A DNA stretch of 64,000 nucleotides from Buchananella sp. 14KM1171. Its GTDB lineage: Bacteria > Actinomycetota > Actinomycetes > Actinomycetales > Actinomycetaceae. Positions 1 to 8,640 of the stretch are shown one piece after another. The stretch is from assembly GCF_041380365.1 (NCBI RefSeq), contig NZ_CP159981.1, forward strand, positions 1,736,001 to 1,800,000, read 5' to 3'. The notes under the pieces were generated by a model. That model saw only the letters and a program-made list of their open reading frames with translations. It did not search any database and was not told the origin of the DNA. A program made the translations under genes and the position numbers. Positions within the stretch are counted from its first letter, which is position 1, and every line of letters starts with the position of its first letter.

Positions 1-1
1 G

Positions 2-130
2 CCCGTGGGCAAGCCGAAGAACGGTGGGGCTGCCAAGGCGAGCCGAGAGGAGCAGGCGCCAGACCATGAAGAAGCCCAGGTGGCCGCCGCAGGCAGCGGC
101 GGGCCCGAGAGCGGCTCGGTGGCGGAGTAG
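2..130 (+). CDS. C-terminal end of an unidentified protein (cut by window edge)
   Basis: An open frame runs from base 2 to a TAG at 128-130 and gives 42 residues. They are rich in Gly, Ala, Glu and Lys, with no recognisable domain. This looks like a disordered C-terminal tail. A strong hairpin follows 40 bp later, and the gene converges on greA. The start and most of the protein lie outside the window, so no function is assigned. In related genomes the neighbourhood of greA often holds mycothiol-related or DUF4307 genes, but nothing visible here supports either. Confidence 0.5.
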   Translation, partial: PVGKPKNGGAAKASREEQAPDHEEAQVAAAGSGGPESGSVAE

Positions 131-170
131 CGGTTAGGGCGCTGTGCGCCCGGGCTGTCCCGGAAACAAG

Positions 171-214
171 GGTGGTGGGGCCAGATCGAAAGATCTGGTC
201 CCACCACCGCTTTC
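171..214. terminator. Bidirectional hairpin terminator between convergent genes
   Basis: A 17-bp stem (171-187 with 192-208, one G-T pair) closes on a GAAA tetraloop and is followed by CGCTTTC. On the minus strand the downstream side reads CCCTTGTTTCC. It lies between the upstream plus-strand gene and greA and could end both. Confidence 0.75.
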
Positions 215-246
215 GCCCCCGAGCAGCTCGGCCCGGGGGCGTTAAT

Positions 247-726
247 TCAGCCCTGGTAGGGGCGAACCTCCTTGATCTCCACGGAGATCTTCTTGCCGTT
301 CGGCGCGGTGTAGCTGACGGTCTCGCCACGCGAGCGCCCGTTGATGGCCTTGCCGAGCGGCGACTCGGGGGAGAACACGTCGATCTCCACCCCCGGGGCG
401 GCCTCGCGCGCCCCCAGCAGGAAGGTCCTCTCCATCCCGCCGATGCTGGCCTCGATCACCATGCCGGGCTCGACCACGCCGTCGTCCGGCGGGGTTTCGC
501 CGACCTCGGCGTTGCGCAGGATGTCCTCCAGCTGGGCGATTCGCGTCTCGTTCATCGCCTGCTCGTCCCGGGCGGCGTGGTAGCCGCCGTTCTCCTTGAG
601 GTCACCCTCCTGACGGGCGGCCTCGATGCGGTTAGCGATCTCGACTCGCAGCACGGTCTTGGCGTGCTCAAGCTCTGCAGAGAGGCGGTCAAAGGCCTCC
701 TGGGTGAGCCACACGGACTTGCTCAC
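247..726 (-). CDS. greA: Transcription elongation factor GreA
   Basis: 159 residues, the usual GreA length. The N-terminal half is the antiparallel coiled coil that enters the RNA polymerase secondary channel. Its acidic tip region is visible as GDLKENGGYHAARDEQ around residues 41-56. The C-terminal half is the FKBP-like domain (DVFSPESPLGKAINGRSRGE). GreA stimulates cleavage of backtracked RNA so that stalled polymerase can resume. The start is GTG at 726, chosen because AAAGGAGA sits at normal spacing upstream. The gene is monocistronic and followed on its 3' side by the shared hairpin at 171-214. Confidence 0.97.
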   Translation of the reverse strand: MSKSVWLTQEAFDRLSAELEHAKTVLRVEIANRIEAARQEGDLKENGGYHAARDEQAMNETRIAQLEDILRNAEVGETPPDDGVVEPGMVIEASIGGMERTFLLGAREAAPGVEIDVFSPESPLGKAINGRSRGETVSYTAPNGKKISVEIKEVRPYQG

Positions 727-897
727 GATTACGTCTCCTTTTATGCGGGCTGCCCCGCAGCAGCGCTGCGGGGCAGATCAGGGCATTGCCTGAAACGGCA
801 TAGTATCAACACGGCGCCGCTTCGCTCGCGGTATGTGGATGCGCGGATGAAATCGGCGGGCCCGTAGCTGTCCCGGACGGGGAGGCGGAGGGGCGGC

Positions 898-1608
898 TTA
901 GCGGGAGCCCAGCACCGCCAGGAAAGCTGCCACGCAGTGAGTCACCCAGCCGGCCACCGTGAAGGTGTGAAAAACCTCGTGAAAACCGAACCAGCGGGGC
1001 CACAGGTCCGGCCACTTCAACGCGTAGACCAGCGCCCCGAGCGTGTAGGCGATGCCGCCGGAGAGAACCAGCCACACGATGGCCGGCCCGCCCGTCGTCC
1101 AAAACTGCGGCAAATACCAGAGGGCAACCCAGCCGAGCACCACGTAAAGGGGGGTGTAGATCCAGCGGGGGGCGTACGAGAAGAAGACGCGCCCCAGGAT
1201 TCCCACCAGCGCGCCGCCCCACACGACGGCCAGCAGGGCCTTGGCGTCGCGCGGCTCCAGCAGGGCCACGGACAGGGGCGTGTAGGTGCCGGCGATGAGC
1301 AGGAAGATGTTGGAGTGGTCCAGGCGCCGCAGGATCGCGGTGCCTACCCGGCCCCAGTTGAAGCGGTGGTAGACCGTGGAGATACCAAACAGCAGCAGAG
1401 ACGAGGCCAGGAACACCGCGCTGGCCCACTTCAGGCCGGCCGTGGGGGCGAGCGCCACCAGGACGATCGAGGCGGCCAGTGCGAGCGGAGTAGTGCCGGC
1501 GTGGATCCAGCCGCGTAGGCGTGGCTTGATCGTTTCGACGAAGCTCTCCTTGCTGAGCAGGCGGTCAGAGGAACTGCTGCGTGGGCGCGTCTTCTGCTTC
1601 GGGGCCAT
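898..1608 (-). CDS. trhA: Haemolysin III / TrhA family 7-TM membrane protein
   Basis: 236 residues with seven predicted membrane helices. The CREST-family metal motifs are present: STVYHRF near residue 78, LDHSN near 95 and HEVFH near 210 (Ser-x3-His, Asp, His-x3-His). Relatives include B. cereus haemolysin III and E. coli YqfA/TrhA, which are linked to membrane-lipid homeostasis. Haemolytic activity should not be assumed. The ATG has AGGAGGGG just upstream. The gene is divergent from uppS, an arrangement also found in mycobacteria, and two direct operator-like repeats lie in the shared promoter region. Confidence 0.88.
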   Translation of the reverse strand: MAPKQKTRPRSSSSDRLLSKESFVETIKPRLRGWIHAGTTPLALAASIVLVALAPTAGLKWASAVFLASSLLLFGISTVYHRFNWGRVGTAILRRLDHSNIFLLIAGTYTPLSVALLEPRDAKALLAVVWGGALVGILGRVFFSYAPRWIYTPLYVVLGWVALWYLPQFWTTGGPAIVWLVLSGGIAYTLGALVYALKWPDLWPRWFGFHEVFHTFTVAGWVTHCVAAFLAVLGSR

Positions 1609-1623
1609 CTATCCCCTCCTAAC

Positions 1624-1674
1624 TTACGGTTGCGTAGGTTTAAGTTTACGACCAAGTTACGGTGGCGTAGGTTT
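1624..1674. promoter_or_regulatory. Two direct operator-like repeats in the trhA/uppS divergent region
   Basis: TTACGGTTGCGTAGGTTT (1624-1641) recurs as TTACGGTGGCGTAGGTTT (1657-1674). The copies match at 17 of 18 bases and start 33 bp apart, about three helical turns. Each contains an imperfect dyad (TTACG...CGTAG). The position just upstream of trhA fits a repressor or activator site. The regulator is unknown. Confidence 0.5.
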
Positions 1675-1770
1675 TGGGCTTCCCCGCCCCGCCCGCGCCT
1701 CCAGGCAGCCCGCAGCCCCATGTGGTAAGAGTTTGTTTCAAGGGCCGCCGGACAAGGGAAGTAGCAGCCG

Positions 1771-2550
1771 ATGGGCGTCAAGGATCTCCTTTACCGCATT
1801 TACGTCGCTCGCCTGCGCAGGCAGCTGGCCGACGCTCCCAAGCCCGCCCACATCGGCGTGATCCTGGACGGAAACCGCCGCTGGGCCAAGCAGGTCGGCG
1901 CCGCCGCCTCCCACGGGCACCGCCAGGGCGCGGCCAACGTGTTGGAGTTCCTGGACTGGGCCGACGAGGCCGACGTCCAGGTGGTCACCCTCTGGATGCT
2001 CTCCACCGACAACCTGCACCGCTCCGCCGAGGAGCTGGCCCCGCTGTTGGAGATCATCTGCGATGCGGTGGAGTCCATCGGTGCCCAGCGGCGCTGGCCC
2101 GTCTCTATCGTCGGCAACATGGACCTGCTGCCGGAGTGGGTGGTGGAGCGCCTGCACAGCGTGGAGGAGGCCACTGCGCAGCTGGCCGGCCGCGACCCCG
2201 GGGAGGCCATGACCGTGAACATCGCGGTCTCCTACGGCGGCAGGCAGGAGATCGCCGACGCCGTGCGCGCCCACCTAGAGCAGCGCGCCGCCGCCGGAGT
2301 CAGCCTGGCCGACGCTGCAGCCAGCCTGACCGTCGAAGACATCGCCGAAAACCTCTACACCCGCGGCCAGCCGGACCCCGACCTGGTGATCCGCACCTCC
2401 GGCGAGCAGCGCCTGTCCGGCTTCCTGCTCTGGCAGACCGTCTACTCCGAGTACTACTTCTGCGAGGTCTACTGGCCCGACTTCAGGCACGTGGACTTCC
2501 TGCGCGCCCTGCGCGACTACTCGCTGCGCGAACGGCGACGCGGCAAGTAG
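1771..2550 (+). CDS. uppS: Z-isoprenyl diphosphate synthase (undecaprenyl-type cis-prenyltransferase)
   Basis: 259 residues. It condenses isopentenyl diphosphate onto an allylic primer to give cis-polyprenyl diphosphate for the cell-wall lipid carrier. Signature motifs are ILDGNRRWAKQ near residue 30 (catalytic Asp and diphosphate-binding residues) and RTSGEQRLSGFLLWQ near residue 210. Actinobacteria often have two such enzymes. The position beside the haemolysin III gene matches the mycobacterial short-chain Z-farnesyl synthase (Rv1086), so this copy may make a short intermediate; that is inference from context. The start ATG follows AAGGGAAG. Confidence 0.9.
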   Translation: MGVKDLLYRIYVARLRRQLADAPKPAHIGVILDGNRRWAKQVGAAASHGHRQGAANVLEFLDWADEADVQVVTLWMLSTDNLHRSAEELAPLLEIICDAVESIGAQRRWPVSIVGNMDLLPEWVVERLHSVEEATAQLAGRDPGEAMTVNIAVSYGGRQEIADAVRAHLEQRAAAGVSLADAAASLTVEDIAENLYTRGQPDPDLVIRTSGEQRLSGFLLWQTVYSEYYFCEVYWPDFRHVDFLRALRDYSLRERRRGK

Positions 2551-2631
2551 CCCCCGCGTGGGCCGGCCGGTCCACGCGGCACCGGCCGCCCGGAGGCGGC
2601 CGGTAGGGAGGTCATTAGATGACCAGCGGGG

Positions 2632-3264
2632 TCAGAAGCCGTGGCGGGAGGCCGGGACCTCGTGCACCCGACCCGACTGCAGCGAATAGTGCGCCCCCAC
2701 GATCGCCAGCGCGCCGCTCTCCACCTGCGCGCGCAACGCCGGGGACTCCTCCAGGATCCTGAACAGGGTCCCGCGTACGTGAGCGTGGCCCGCGCTGAGC
2801 TCCCCATCGGGTACGGCCGCCCAGGCGGGGGGCTCGAAGGACAGGGAATCCAGCACGCAACGCGCCACGTGAGCGATGTTGCCCGGCGCCTCCTGCCCCT
2901 TGGCCAGGGCCAGGGCGGCCTCCAGCGCCCCACAGCGTTGGTGGCCCAGCACCACCAGCAGGGGAACCTGCAGGGCCGTGACCGCGTACTCCAAGGAACC
3001 GAGCACCACCTCAGATAGGGCGTGCCCGGCCGTGCGCACGGTGAACACCTGCCCGGGGTCCTGGTCCAGCGCTACCTCCACGGGCACGCGAGAGTCAGAG
3101 CACGCCAGCACCGCCGCCACCGGGTGCTGCTCGGCTGCCAGTTCCCCGGCGTCACCGAAGTCGCGTTGCCCGCCCTGGCCAGCAGTGAAGCGCCGGTTTC
3201 CCGCTAGCAGAGCGTCCCAAACCTCGGCAGGGCGGGACTTGGTACGGTCAGCAGCCTCCGACAT
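2632..3264 (-). CDS. Beta-class carbonic anhydrase
   Basis: 210 residues. It interconverts CO2 and bicarbonate. The beta-class zinc site is complete: Cys55-Ser-Asp57-Ser-Arg59 (CSDSRVPVE) and His108-Gln-Arg-Cys111. The start is taken at the ATG at 3264, beginning MSEAADR, which matches where family homology begins; the frame stays open further upstream but overlaps the kinase gene. It is the last gene of the xseA-xseB-kinase-anhydrase operon and starts 4 bp after the kinase stop, so it is probably translationally coupled. Cytoplasmic; no signal peptide. Confidence 0.92.
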   Translation of the reverse strand: MSEAADRTKSRPAEVWDALLAGNRRFTAGQGGQRDFGDAGELAAEQHPVAAVLACSDSRVPVEVALDQDPGQVFTVRTAGHALSEVVLGSLEYAVTALQVPLLVVLGHQRCGALEAALALAKGQEAPGNIAHVARCVLDSLSFEPPAWAAVPDGELSAGHAHVRGTLFRILEESPALRAQVESGALAIVGAHYSLQSGRVHEVPASRHGF

Positions 3265-3268
3265 GCCC

Positions 3269-4240
3269 CTAGCCCGCCTGCGCTGCCAAGGCAGCGTCCA
3301 GCTCGGCGGCCGTGGGCGGGTTCGCGCCCGCGCGCGAAACGGTAATGTCCGCAACGGCGGCGGCCAGCTCCACGATCGAGGCAAGCTGCGTCTGGTCCAC
3401 CTGGCGCAGCGCGGCGCGGTTCTCCGCCCCCAGCAGGCCCTCGCGCCAAAGGGCAGAGTTCAAGCCACCCATGAAGGAGTCACCGGCCCCAACCGTGTCG
3501 AGCACCTTCACCGCCGGGTTGGCCGGCACCTGCACGCAAGCCCCCGAAGCGGCCACCGCCAGCGCGCCGTGCTTGCCGCGCGTGACCACCACGATCGCGG
3601 GCCCCAACTCCAGCCACTGCCGGGCCGCGCTCTCCACCTGCTCGGCGGTGTCCATCGGAACACCAAGCAGCCACGCCAGGTCCTCGTCGCTCACCTTGAC
3701 CAGGTCAGCGAGCGCAACCAGACGCTCAACGGTAAGGCGGGCCGAGGCAGCGTCGCCCATCAACTGCGGCCTGGCATTGGGGTCGTATGTAATCGTGGAG
3801 GTGGCGCGGTGGTCGGCAAGGATCCGCTCCACTACGTCCGCCCCGGGGGCAAGGACCGCCGCGATGGAACCGGTGTGAACCAGCACCGGCGGCTCGGCGC
3901 CGGCGGGCAGGGGAACCGGCGCCCACTCGACGTCAAACACGTAAGTGGCCGCGCCCGTGGAACCGATCTTGGCCAGGGCCGTCGAAGTGCGCTCCGCGCC
4001 GAACGAAGACGGCGTCAACCGCACCCCGGAAGCACCCAGGTGCTGGTCGATCGCCTTGCCGCGCGCGTCATCACCGAGCCACGTGTGCAGCAGAGACTCG
4101 TGCCCCAGCCGGGAGAGAGTCAAAGCCACGTTGGCGGGAGAGCCGCCCGGGATCTCCTTGCTGGTGCCCTGGGCCTCGACGATGTCGATAAGCGCCTCGC
4201 CAACCACGAGCGCGTACGGAGCCTGCGTCACGATAGCCAC
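3269..4240 (-). CDS. PfkB-family carbohydrate kinase (fructokinase-like)
   Basis: 323 residues, the usual length for ribokinase/fructokinase enzymes. The N-terminal signature PGGSPANVALTLSRLG (residues 31-46) contacts the sugar. The C-terminal signature DTVGAGDSFMGG holds the catalytic Asp and the anion hole. The closest recognisable type is bacterial fructokinase (ATP + fructose to fructose 6-phosphate), but substrate specificity cannot be read from sequence. It sits third in the xseA operon, 14 bp after xseB, which says little about its substrate. Ribokinase or another sugar kinase remains possible. Confidence 0.85.
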   Translation of the reverse strand: MAIVTQAPYALVVGEALIDIVEAQGTSKEIPGGSPANVALTLSRLGHESLLHTWLGDDARGKAIDQHLGASGVRLTPSSFGAERTSTALAKIGSTGAATYVFDVEWAPVPLPAGAEPPVLVHTGSIAAVLAPGADVVERILADHRATSTITYDPNARPQLMGDAASARLTVERLVALADLVKVSDEDLAWLLGVPMDTAEQVESAARQWLELGPAIVVVTRGKHGALAVAASGACVQVPANPAVKVLDTVGAGDSFMGGLNSALWREGLLGAENRAALRQVDQTQLASIVELAAAVADITVSRAGANPPTAAELDAALAAQAG

Positions 4241-4254
4241 CTCTTTCTCTAGGC

Positions 4255-4479
4255 CTACGCCTGCTGGCCGGCGGTAGCGGCCTCTAGCCTGGTCTGAGCG
4301 TCGTCCAGCCAGGAACGGCAGTGCGCCGCGAGGGCCTCACCACGTTCCCAGAGCCCAATTGTCTCAGCAAGGGGCACCTGGCCGCCCTCCAATTTACGCA
4401 CCAATTCCACCAATTCGGCGCGCGCCTGCTCGTAGGAAAGCTGGGCCACCTCGGCGGCGATCTCGGGAGAAGGAGCCAT
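4255..4479 (-). CDS. xseB: Exodeoxyribonuclease VII small subunit
   Basis: 74 residues with the family signature [26 protein letters not shown] split across helices at residues 13-38. It forms long helices that assemble with XseA. Exonuclease VII degrades single-stranded DNA from both ends during repair. The xseA stop and xseB start share one base (TAATG), a typical coupling that sets subunit ratio. Confidence 0.94.
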   Translation of the reverse strand: MAPSPEIAAEVAQLSYEQARAELVELVRKLEGGQVPLAETIGLWERGEALAAHCRSWLDDAQTRLEAATAGQQA

Positions 4480-5744
4480 TATTCAAGTCCTTTCGGGGCC
4501 GGACTAGTGGGAGTGGAGCCAACGATCTTCGCCACGAAGCGGCCGTCGGCCAAGAAACCCTCGACCAGGGTGCCCGCAGGCACGTCCGCCTGGGACCGCA
4601 CCAGCGTGCCGTTAGAGAGAGCCAAGAGTGCATAGCCGCGCTCCATCGTCGCGGCGGGGGAGAGGGCGTGCAGGGAGGCCGACAACGCGCTCAAGTCAGC
4701 ACGGGCCTCCAGTACGGCGCGGTTAGCGGCCCCACGCAGACGGGCCAAGGCAGAATCCAGCCCCTCGCGCTGCCGCTCCACCAGCTGCGCGGGAGAGGCC
4801 AAGACCGGGCGGGAAGTTAGTTCCAGCAGCCCCTCCCGCTCCCGCGTCAGGCGGGCAGAAAAAGCGGCACGCAGGGAAGAAGTCAGCGCATCCAGTTCGA
4901 CGGTCAGCTCAGACAGCGACGGCACCACGCGGCGGGCCGCGTCAGTGGGGGTGGAGGCACGAACGTCGGCCACCAAATCCAACAGGGGGCAGTCCGTCTC
5001 GTGGCCGATCGCCGAAACCACCGGGGTGCGGGCCGCCGCCACCGCGCGAACCAGGTGCTCGTTCGAGAACGGCAGCAGGTCCTCCACGCTGCCACCACCA
5101 CGCGCAATGATGATCACGTCCACGCTCTGGTCCGCGTCCAGCTCCGCCAGGGCCGCGCTCACCTCCGGGACGCAGCGCTCGCCCTGCACCGCGACCTCGC
5201 GAATCTCCAACGCCAGGCCGGGCCAACGCGCGGTGGCGTTCACCACCACGTCGTGCTCTGCCTTCGACTCCCGCCCGCAGATGAGGCCCACCTTGCGCGG
5301 CAAGAACGGCAAAGGACGCTTGCGGCGCGGATCGAACAAACCCTCCGCCGCCAACACCTGCCGCAGCTGCTCGATGCGGGCCAACAGGTCCCCCAGCCCC
5401 ACCGCGCGGATCTCGCTTGCGTGCAACTGCAGCGAGCCCCGCTTGGGCCAGAACGTCGCCTTAGCGTTCACCACCACCCGCGCGCCGTCCGCCAGAGAAG
5501 GCGAAAGGTCCCGCGCGTAAATCGACACCGTGATCGAGGAATCCTGATCCAAATCCCTCAGCGTGAGGAAAGCCATCCCCGCCCCAGGGCGGCGGTTGAG
5601 CTGAACGATCTGCCCCTCCACCCAAACAGGGGCCATCTTGGCCACATATTCCTCGATCTTGGCGTTCAACAGACGCAGCGGCCACGGGTTGTCCGCAGTA
5701 GTCTGCGCGGCGCGTTCCGGCAGCGGGCGCGGGGTGATGCTCAA
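4479..5744 (-). CDS. xseA: Exodeoxyribonuclease VII large subunit
   Basis: 421 residues: an N-terminal OB-fold ([19 protein letters not shown] to about residue 115), then the catalytic domain with the conserved [19 protein letters not shown] and [14 protein letters not shown] segments, and a C-terminal helical region. The start is TTG: an in-frame TGA lies four codons upstream and no other start precedes the OB-fold. GTGAGG sits 7 bp before it. First gene of the four-gene operon, divergent from ispH. The same xseA/xseB/ispH order occurs in many actinobacteria. Confidence 0.95.
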   Translation of the reverse strand: MSITPRPLPERAAQTTADNPWPLRLLNAKIEEYVAKMAPVWVEGQIVQLNRRPGAGMAFLTLRDLDQDSSITVSIYARDLSPSLADGARVVVNAKATFWPKRGSLQLHASEIRAVGLGDLLARIEQLRQVLAAEGLFDPRRKRPLPFLPRKVGLICGRESKAEHDVVVNATARWPGLALEIREVAVQGERCVPEVSAALAELDADQSVDVIIIARGGGSVEDLLPFSNEHLVRAVAAARTPVVSAIGHETDCPLLDLVADVRASTPTDAARRVVPSLSELTVELDALTSSLRAAFSARLTREREGLLELTSRPVLASPAQLVERQREGLDSALARLRGAANRAVLEARADLSALSASLHALSPAATMERGYALLALSNGTLVRSQADVPAGTLVEGFLADGRFVAKIVGSTPTSPAPKGLE

Positions 5745-5780
5745 GACGGGGCCTCACGATGCGAGAGTTGTTTTCTGCCG

Positions 5781-5792
5781 GGTAACGTTACC
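5781..5792. promoter_or_regulatory. Perfect 12-bp palindrome in the xseA/ispH divergent promoter region
   Basis: GGTAACGTTACC is a perfect dyad in the 87-bp gap between xseA and ispH. Its place between two divergent starts makes a regulator site plausible. No -35/-10 pair is convincing, and the regulator is unknown. Confidence 0.35.
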
Positions 5793-5831
5793 TTGAACCA
5801 CCAACGCGGTGGCAGCAAAGACAGGGGAAAA

Positions 5832-6830
5832 ATGGCCGGGACGATTCTGTTGGCCGCGCCGCGCGGATACTGCGCCGGCGTGGACCGCGCCGTGGACGCC
5901 GTAGAGAAGGCACTGGAGCACTACGGCCCGCCGATCTACGTGCGCAAGGAGATCGTCCACAACAAGTACGTGGTGGAGGTGCTCTCCAAGCGTGGCGCCA
6001 TCTTCGTCAACGAAACCGACCAGGTGCCGGAGGGCGCCCGGGTGGTGTTCAGCGCCCACGGCGTCTCCCCCGCAGTGCACGCCGAGGCCGAGCGCCGCCA
6101 GCTGGAAACCATCGACGCCACCTGTCCGCTGGTGACCAAGGTGCACCGCGAGGCCGTGCGTTTCGCCAAGGACGACTACGACATCATCCTGGTGGGACAC
6201 GAGGGCCACGAGGAGGTGGAGGGCACCCAGGGCGAGGCGCCCGAGCACATCCAGGTGGTCGGCACCCCCGACGAGGTGGACTCCGTGGAGGTGCGCGACC
6301 CCGACAAGGTGGTGTGGATCAGCCAGACCACCCTGTCCGTGGACGAGACCCTGCAGACCGTCAACCGGCTGCGCGAGCGCTTCCCGAACCTGGTGGACCC
6401 GCCCTCCGACGACATCTGCTACGCCACCCAAAACCGGCAGGTGGCCGTCAAGGAGATCGCCCCGCGCTGCGACCTAATGATCGTGGTGGGCAGCGCCAAC
6501 TCCTCCAACTCCGTGCGCCTGGTGGAGGTGGCCCGCGAGGCCGGAGCCGGCCGGGCCGAGCGCATCGACAAGGCCGACGAGGTCGAAGACGCCTGGTTCC
6601 AGGACGTGAAGACCGTGGGCGTGACCTCTGGCGCCTCAGTGCCGGAGATCCTGGTGCGAGAGCTGATCGAGGAGCTCCAGCGGCGCGGCTACGACAACCT
6701 GGAAGAGGTGCGCACCGCCACCGAGCGGATCACCTTCACCCTGCCCAAGAACCTGCGCGCGGACTTGAAGGGCGCCGGCAAGGAGCCGGACAAGGGCCGA
6801 CGCGAAGCCGGGCCCGGGCACGTGGCCTAG
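5832..6830 (+). CDS. ispH: 4-hydroxy-3-methylbut-2-enyl diphosphate reductase
   Basis: 332 residues. IspH (LytB) performs the last step of the non-mevalonate pathway, reducing HMBPP to IPP and DMAPP. The three cysteines that hold the iron-sulfur cluster are visible in [11 protein letters not shown] (Cys14), [11 protein letters not shown] and [10 protein letters not shown]. Other family marks are FSAHGVSP and GSANSSNS. The ATG follows AGGGGAAAA; the open frame extends far upstream only because it is antisense to xseA. The C-terminus adds a short basic tail. It supplies substrate for the prenyltransferase at 1771. A strong hairpin follows the stop. Confidence 0.97.
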   Translation: MAGTILLAAPRGYCAGVDRAVDAVEKALEHYGPPIYVRKEIVHNKYVVEVLSKRGAIFVNETDQVPEGARVVFSAHGVSPAVHAEAERRQLETIDATCPLVTKVHREAVRFAKDDYDIILVGHEGHEEVEGTQGEAPEHIQVVGTPDEVDSVEVRDPDKVVWISQTTLSVDETLQTVNRLRERFPNLVDPPSDDICYATQNRQVAVKEIAPRCDLMIVVGSANSSNSVRLVEVAREAGAGRAERIDKADEVEDAWFQDVKTVGVTSGASVPEILVRELIEELQRRGYDNLEEVRTATERITFTLPKNLRADLKGAGKEPDKGRREAGPGHVA

Positions 6831-6852
6831 AGCCGCAGGAGCGCCAAACAAC

Positions 6853-6903
6853 TGTCGGGTGGTTTTCCGTGAGAGTCACGGAAAACCACCCGACACTGCT
6901 TTT
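6853..6903. terminator. Strong hairpin terminator, ispH / surface-protein convergence
   Basis: A perfect 20-bp stem (6853-6872 with 6876-6895) with a 3-base loop is followed by CTGCTTTTGG. The flanks GCCAAACA and TTTTGG are complementary, so it may work in both directions for the convergent genes. Confidence 0.88.
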
Positions 6904-6946
6904 GGGGGCGGGCTAGCCGCCTAGCCGCGGCCGGCCCCGGTGGTGC

Positions 6947-8248
6947 TCAGCGAGCGTTCTCGCGGCGCCTTACCGCCAGAAGGGCCCCACCCGCCGCGAG
7001 CGTCAGCGCTGCAAACAGGGCAACGCTATCGGCAGCGGCACCGGTCTTTGCCAGCTGCTTGACAGCGGGCTTGGCCGTGGGCTGGCTAGAGGGCACCGAA
7101 GTCGGCTTGGCCACCACCACGGTCGCAGGAACGGACGAGGACGGGGAAGCAGGGGCCGGAGCCGAGGCGCTGGCCGAAGCGGGCGCGCTCGGGGCAGCCG
7201 ACGTTGAGGCCGAGGCCGCCTCGCTCGGGGTCGGATCGGGGCTGGCAGAGGACCCCATCGTGGGCGGAGGCGTGGGAGCCCCTCCGGGCGCAGTCGTGGC
7301 GCCGGTGCTGGTGGAGGGGGCCGCAGAGGCGGTGGAGTCGTCTGCGCCGCTGGAGGGCTGTGCCGAAGCGGAGGGCGAGGTGGAGGCCGAAGCGGAGGCG
7401 GAGGTCGAGGCGGAGGCGGAGGTGCTGGGCGCGGTGGTGGCGCCGGTGCTGGTGGAGGGGGCGGCGGAAGCAGACTGGCTAGCGCCACTCGACGGCTGCG
7501 GGTTCGGAGCCGGGATGCTGGTTTCGATCGGGTTCGGATCCGGGATGGCGGTCTCGATCGGGTTCGGATCCGGGATGGCGGTCTCGATCGGGTACGGAGC
7601 GGGAATGGCGGTCTCGATCGGGTAAGGTGCCGCCGGTCCGATGGGCTCGGTCGGATCCGGCAGTGGCAACGGCGGGTCGGTCTCGGTCGGGCCGGGCACG
7701 TCCGGCTCGATCGGGAGTGCCGGTTCGGTGGGCTCTCCGGGCTCTCTGGGCTCGCTGGGGTGCGCGGGCTCGGTGGGCGCTCCGGGCTCCCTGGGCTGGG
7801 AGGGAGATTCCGTCATCATCGGGGGGAACATGGGGGTGATCGTCTCCTCGCCGGAGCCCTCCGGAGCGGCCGGGTCGACGTAGACGGTGCCCTCGCAGAA
7901 CGTCGTGTAGTCGTCCAGGGTCACCTGCACTCGCACCGTGGTCAGATTAACCTCGGCGGTGGCGTCGGTGGAAAGCATGGAGGTGGCCGGGTCCCACGTG
8001 ACCGTGGCGGGCAGGTCCCCTACAAACGTGACCTTCTCCGGGATCGATGTGCCCTCGTTGTCCACTGCCAAGATTGGCACGGAAACGGGCTTACCCACTT
8101 CGGTGAAAATCGAACCGACCGAGCAGCGCGGCGGGTACTTAGAGGAAAGCGCTACCTGTGCCCAGGCGGGGGCGGAGGTAGCAACCGCAAGCGAAACGGT
8201 GGCGACGGTCGACGCCGCTGCAGCCGCAATTGCACGCTTGGAAACCAT
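6947..8248 (-). CDS. Sortase-anchored surface protein with Pro- and Ser-rich stalk (LAKTG)
   Basis: 433 residues. Residues 1-30 form a signal peptide ending in APAWAQ. Residues 31-130 look folded and contain Cys42 and one further cysteine (TTFCEGT), possibly a disulfide. Residues 131-240 are a Pro/Glu-rich stalk with four near-identical PIETAIP units. Residues 245-390 are Ser/Ala/Thr-rich. The C-terminus carries LAKTG (399-403), a hydrophobic helix and RRRENAR, the standard cell-wall sorting layout. LAxTG is the motif of actinobacterial class E sortases, rather than LPxTG. No sortase gene is in the window. Function of the folded domain is unknown. Confidence 0.82.
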   Translation of the reverse strand: MVSKRAIAAAAASTVATVSLAVATSAPAWAQVALSSKYPPRCSVGSIFTEVGKPVSVPILAVDNEGTSIPEKVTFVGDLPATVTWDPATSMLSTDATAEVNLTTVRVQVTLDDYTTFCEGTVYVDPAAPEGSGEETITPMFPPMMTESPSQPREPGAPTEPAHPSEPREPGEPTEPALPIEPDVPGPTETDPPLPLPDPTEPIGPAAPYPIETAIPAPYPIETAIPDPNPIETAIPDPNPIETSIPAPNPQPSSGASQSASAAPSTSTGATTAPSTSASASTSASASASTSPSASAQPSSGADDSTASAAPSTSTGATTAPGGAPTPPPTMGSSASPDPTPSEAASASTSAAPSAPASASASAPAPASPSSSVPATVVVAKPTSVPSSQPTAKPAVKQLAKTGAAADSVALFAALTLAAGGALLAVRRRENAR

Positions 8249-8618
8249 ATGGAACTCCGGGAAGGTAGGCGAGAGACTGGGTGCCCCTCGGACGCGCGGC
8301 AGCTTACGCCGAAGAGAAAAGGATTTGGAGATTTGGTGGAGGAATTCACCGGTTTATGGGCGCTGCTTTAACGAAAGTCACAAGGGTGTGACCAATCAAT
8401 GTGATCGCTTGCACCTTTCTGTGTCATCTAATTGCCTTTCTGATAAGTCGAGGCTATCGCGCCGTGTGTTCTTGCTACCGGCGGAGGGCCGTGCATCGGT
8501 AAGTCTGGACAGAAGAAACGGGGCTCTTCGAGGATGAGGCTGTTGCTGTCGGTGTGGGTGGAGTAGCTCCCCTTAGAGTGACGTAGCACCCAGGATGGTC
8601 GTCGCGCAAACGGTTGAG
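8249..8618. other. 370-bp non-coding stretch upstream of the surface-protein gene
   Basis: No supported gene. It must hold the promoter of the LAKTG protein. It contains a palindrome (8377-8392), a CRP-like half-site TGTGATCGCTTGCACC at 8400-8415 and, at its right end, the first 15 bp of the 172-bp modular element that the IS interrupts. Confidence 0.5.
8377..8392. promoter_or_regulatory. GTCACA-N4-TGTGAC palindrome
   Basis: A perfect 6-bp inverted repeat with a 4-bp centre lies about 130 bp upstream of the surface-protein start. Its half-sites resemble CRP/GlxR half-sites but in the reversed order, so assignment to that family is weak. Confidence 0.3.
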
Positions 8619-8640
8619 TGAACCGTCCTGGGTTTGGTTC

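Noticed and set aside
898-1608. Haemolysin III-type gene as a virulence toxin
   Set aside because: The family is a conserved 7-TM membrane protein with a lipid-homeostasis link in studied cases; nothing here supports lysis.
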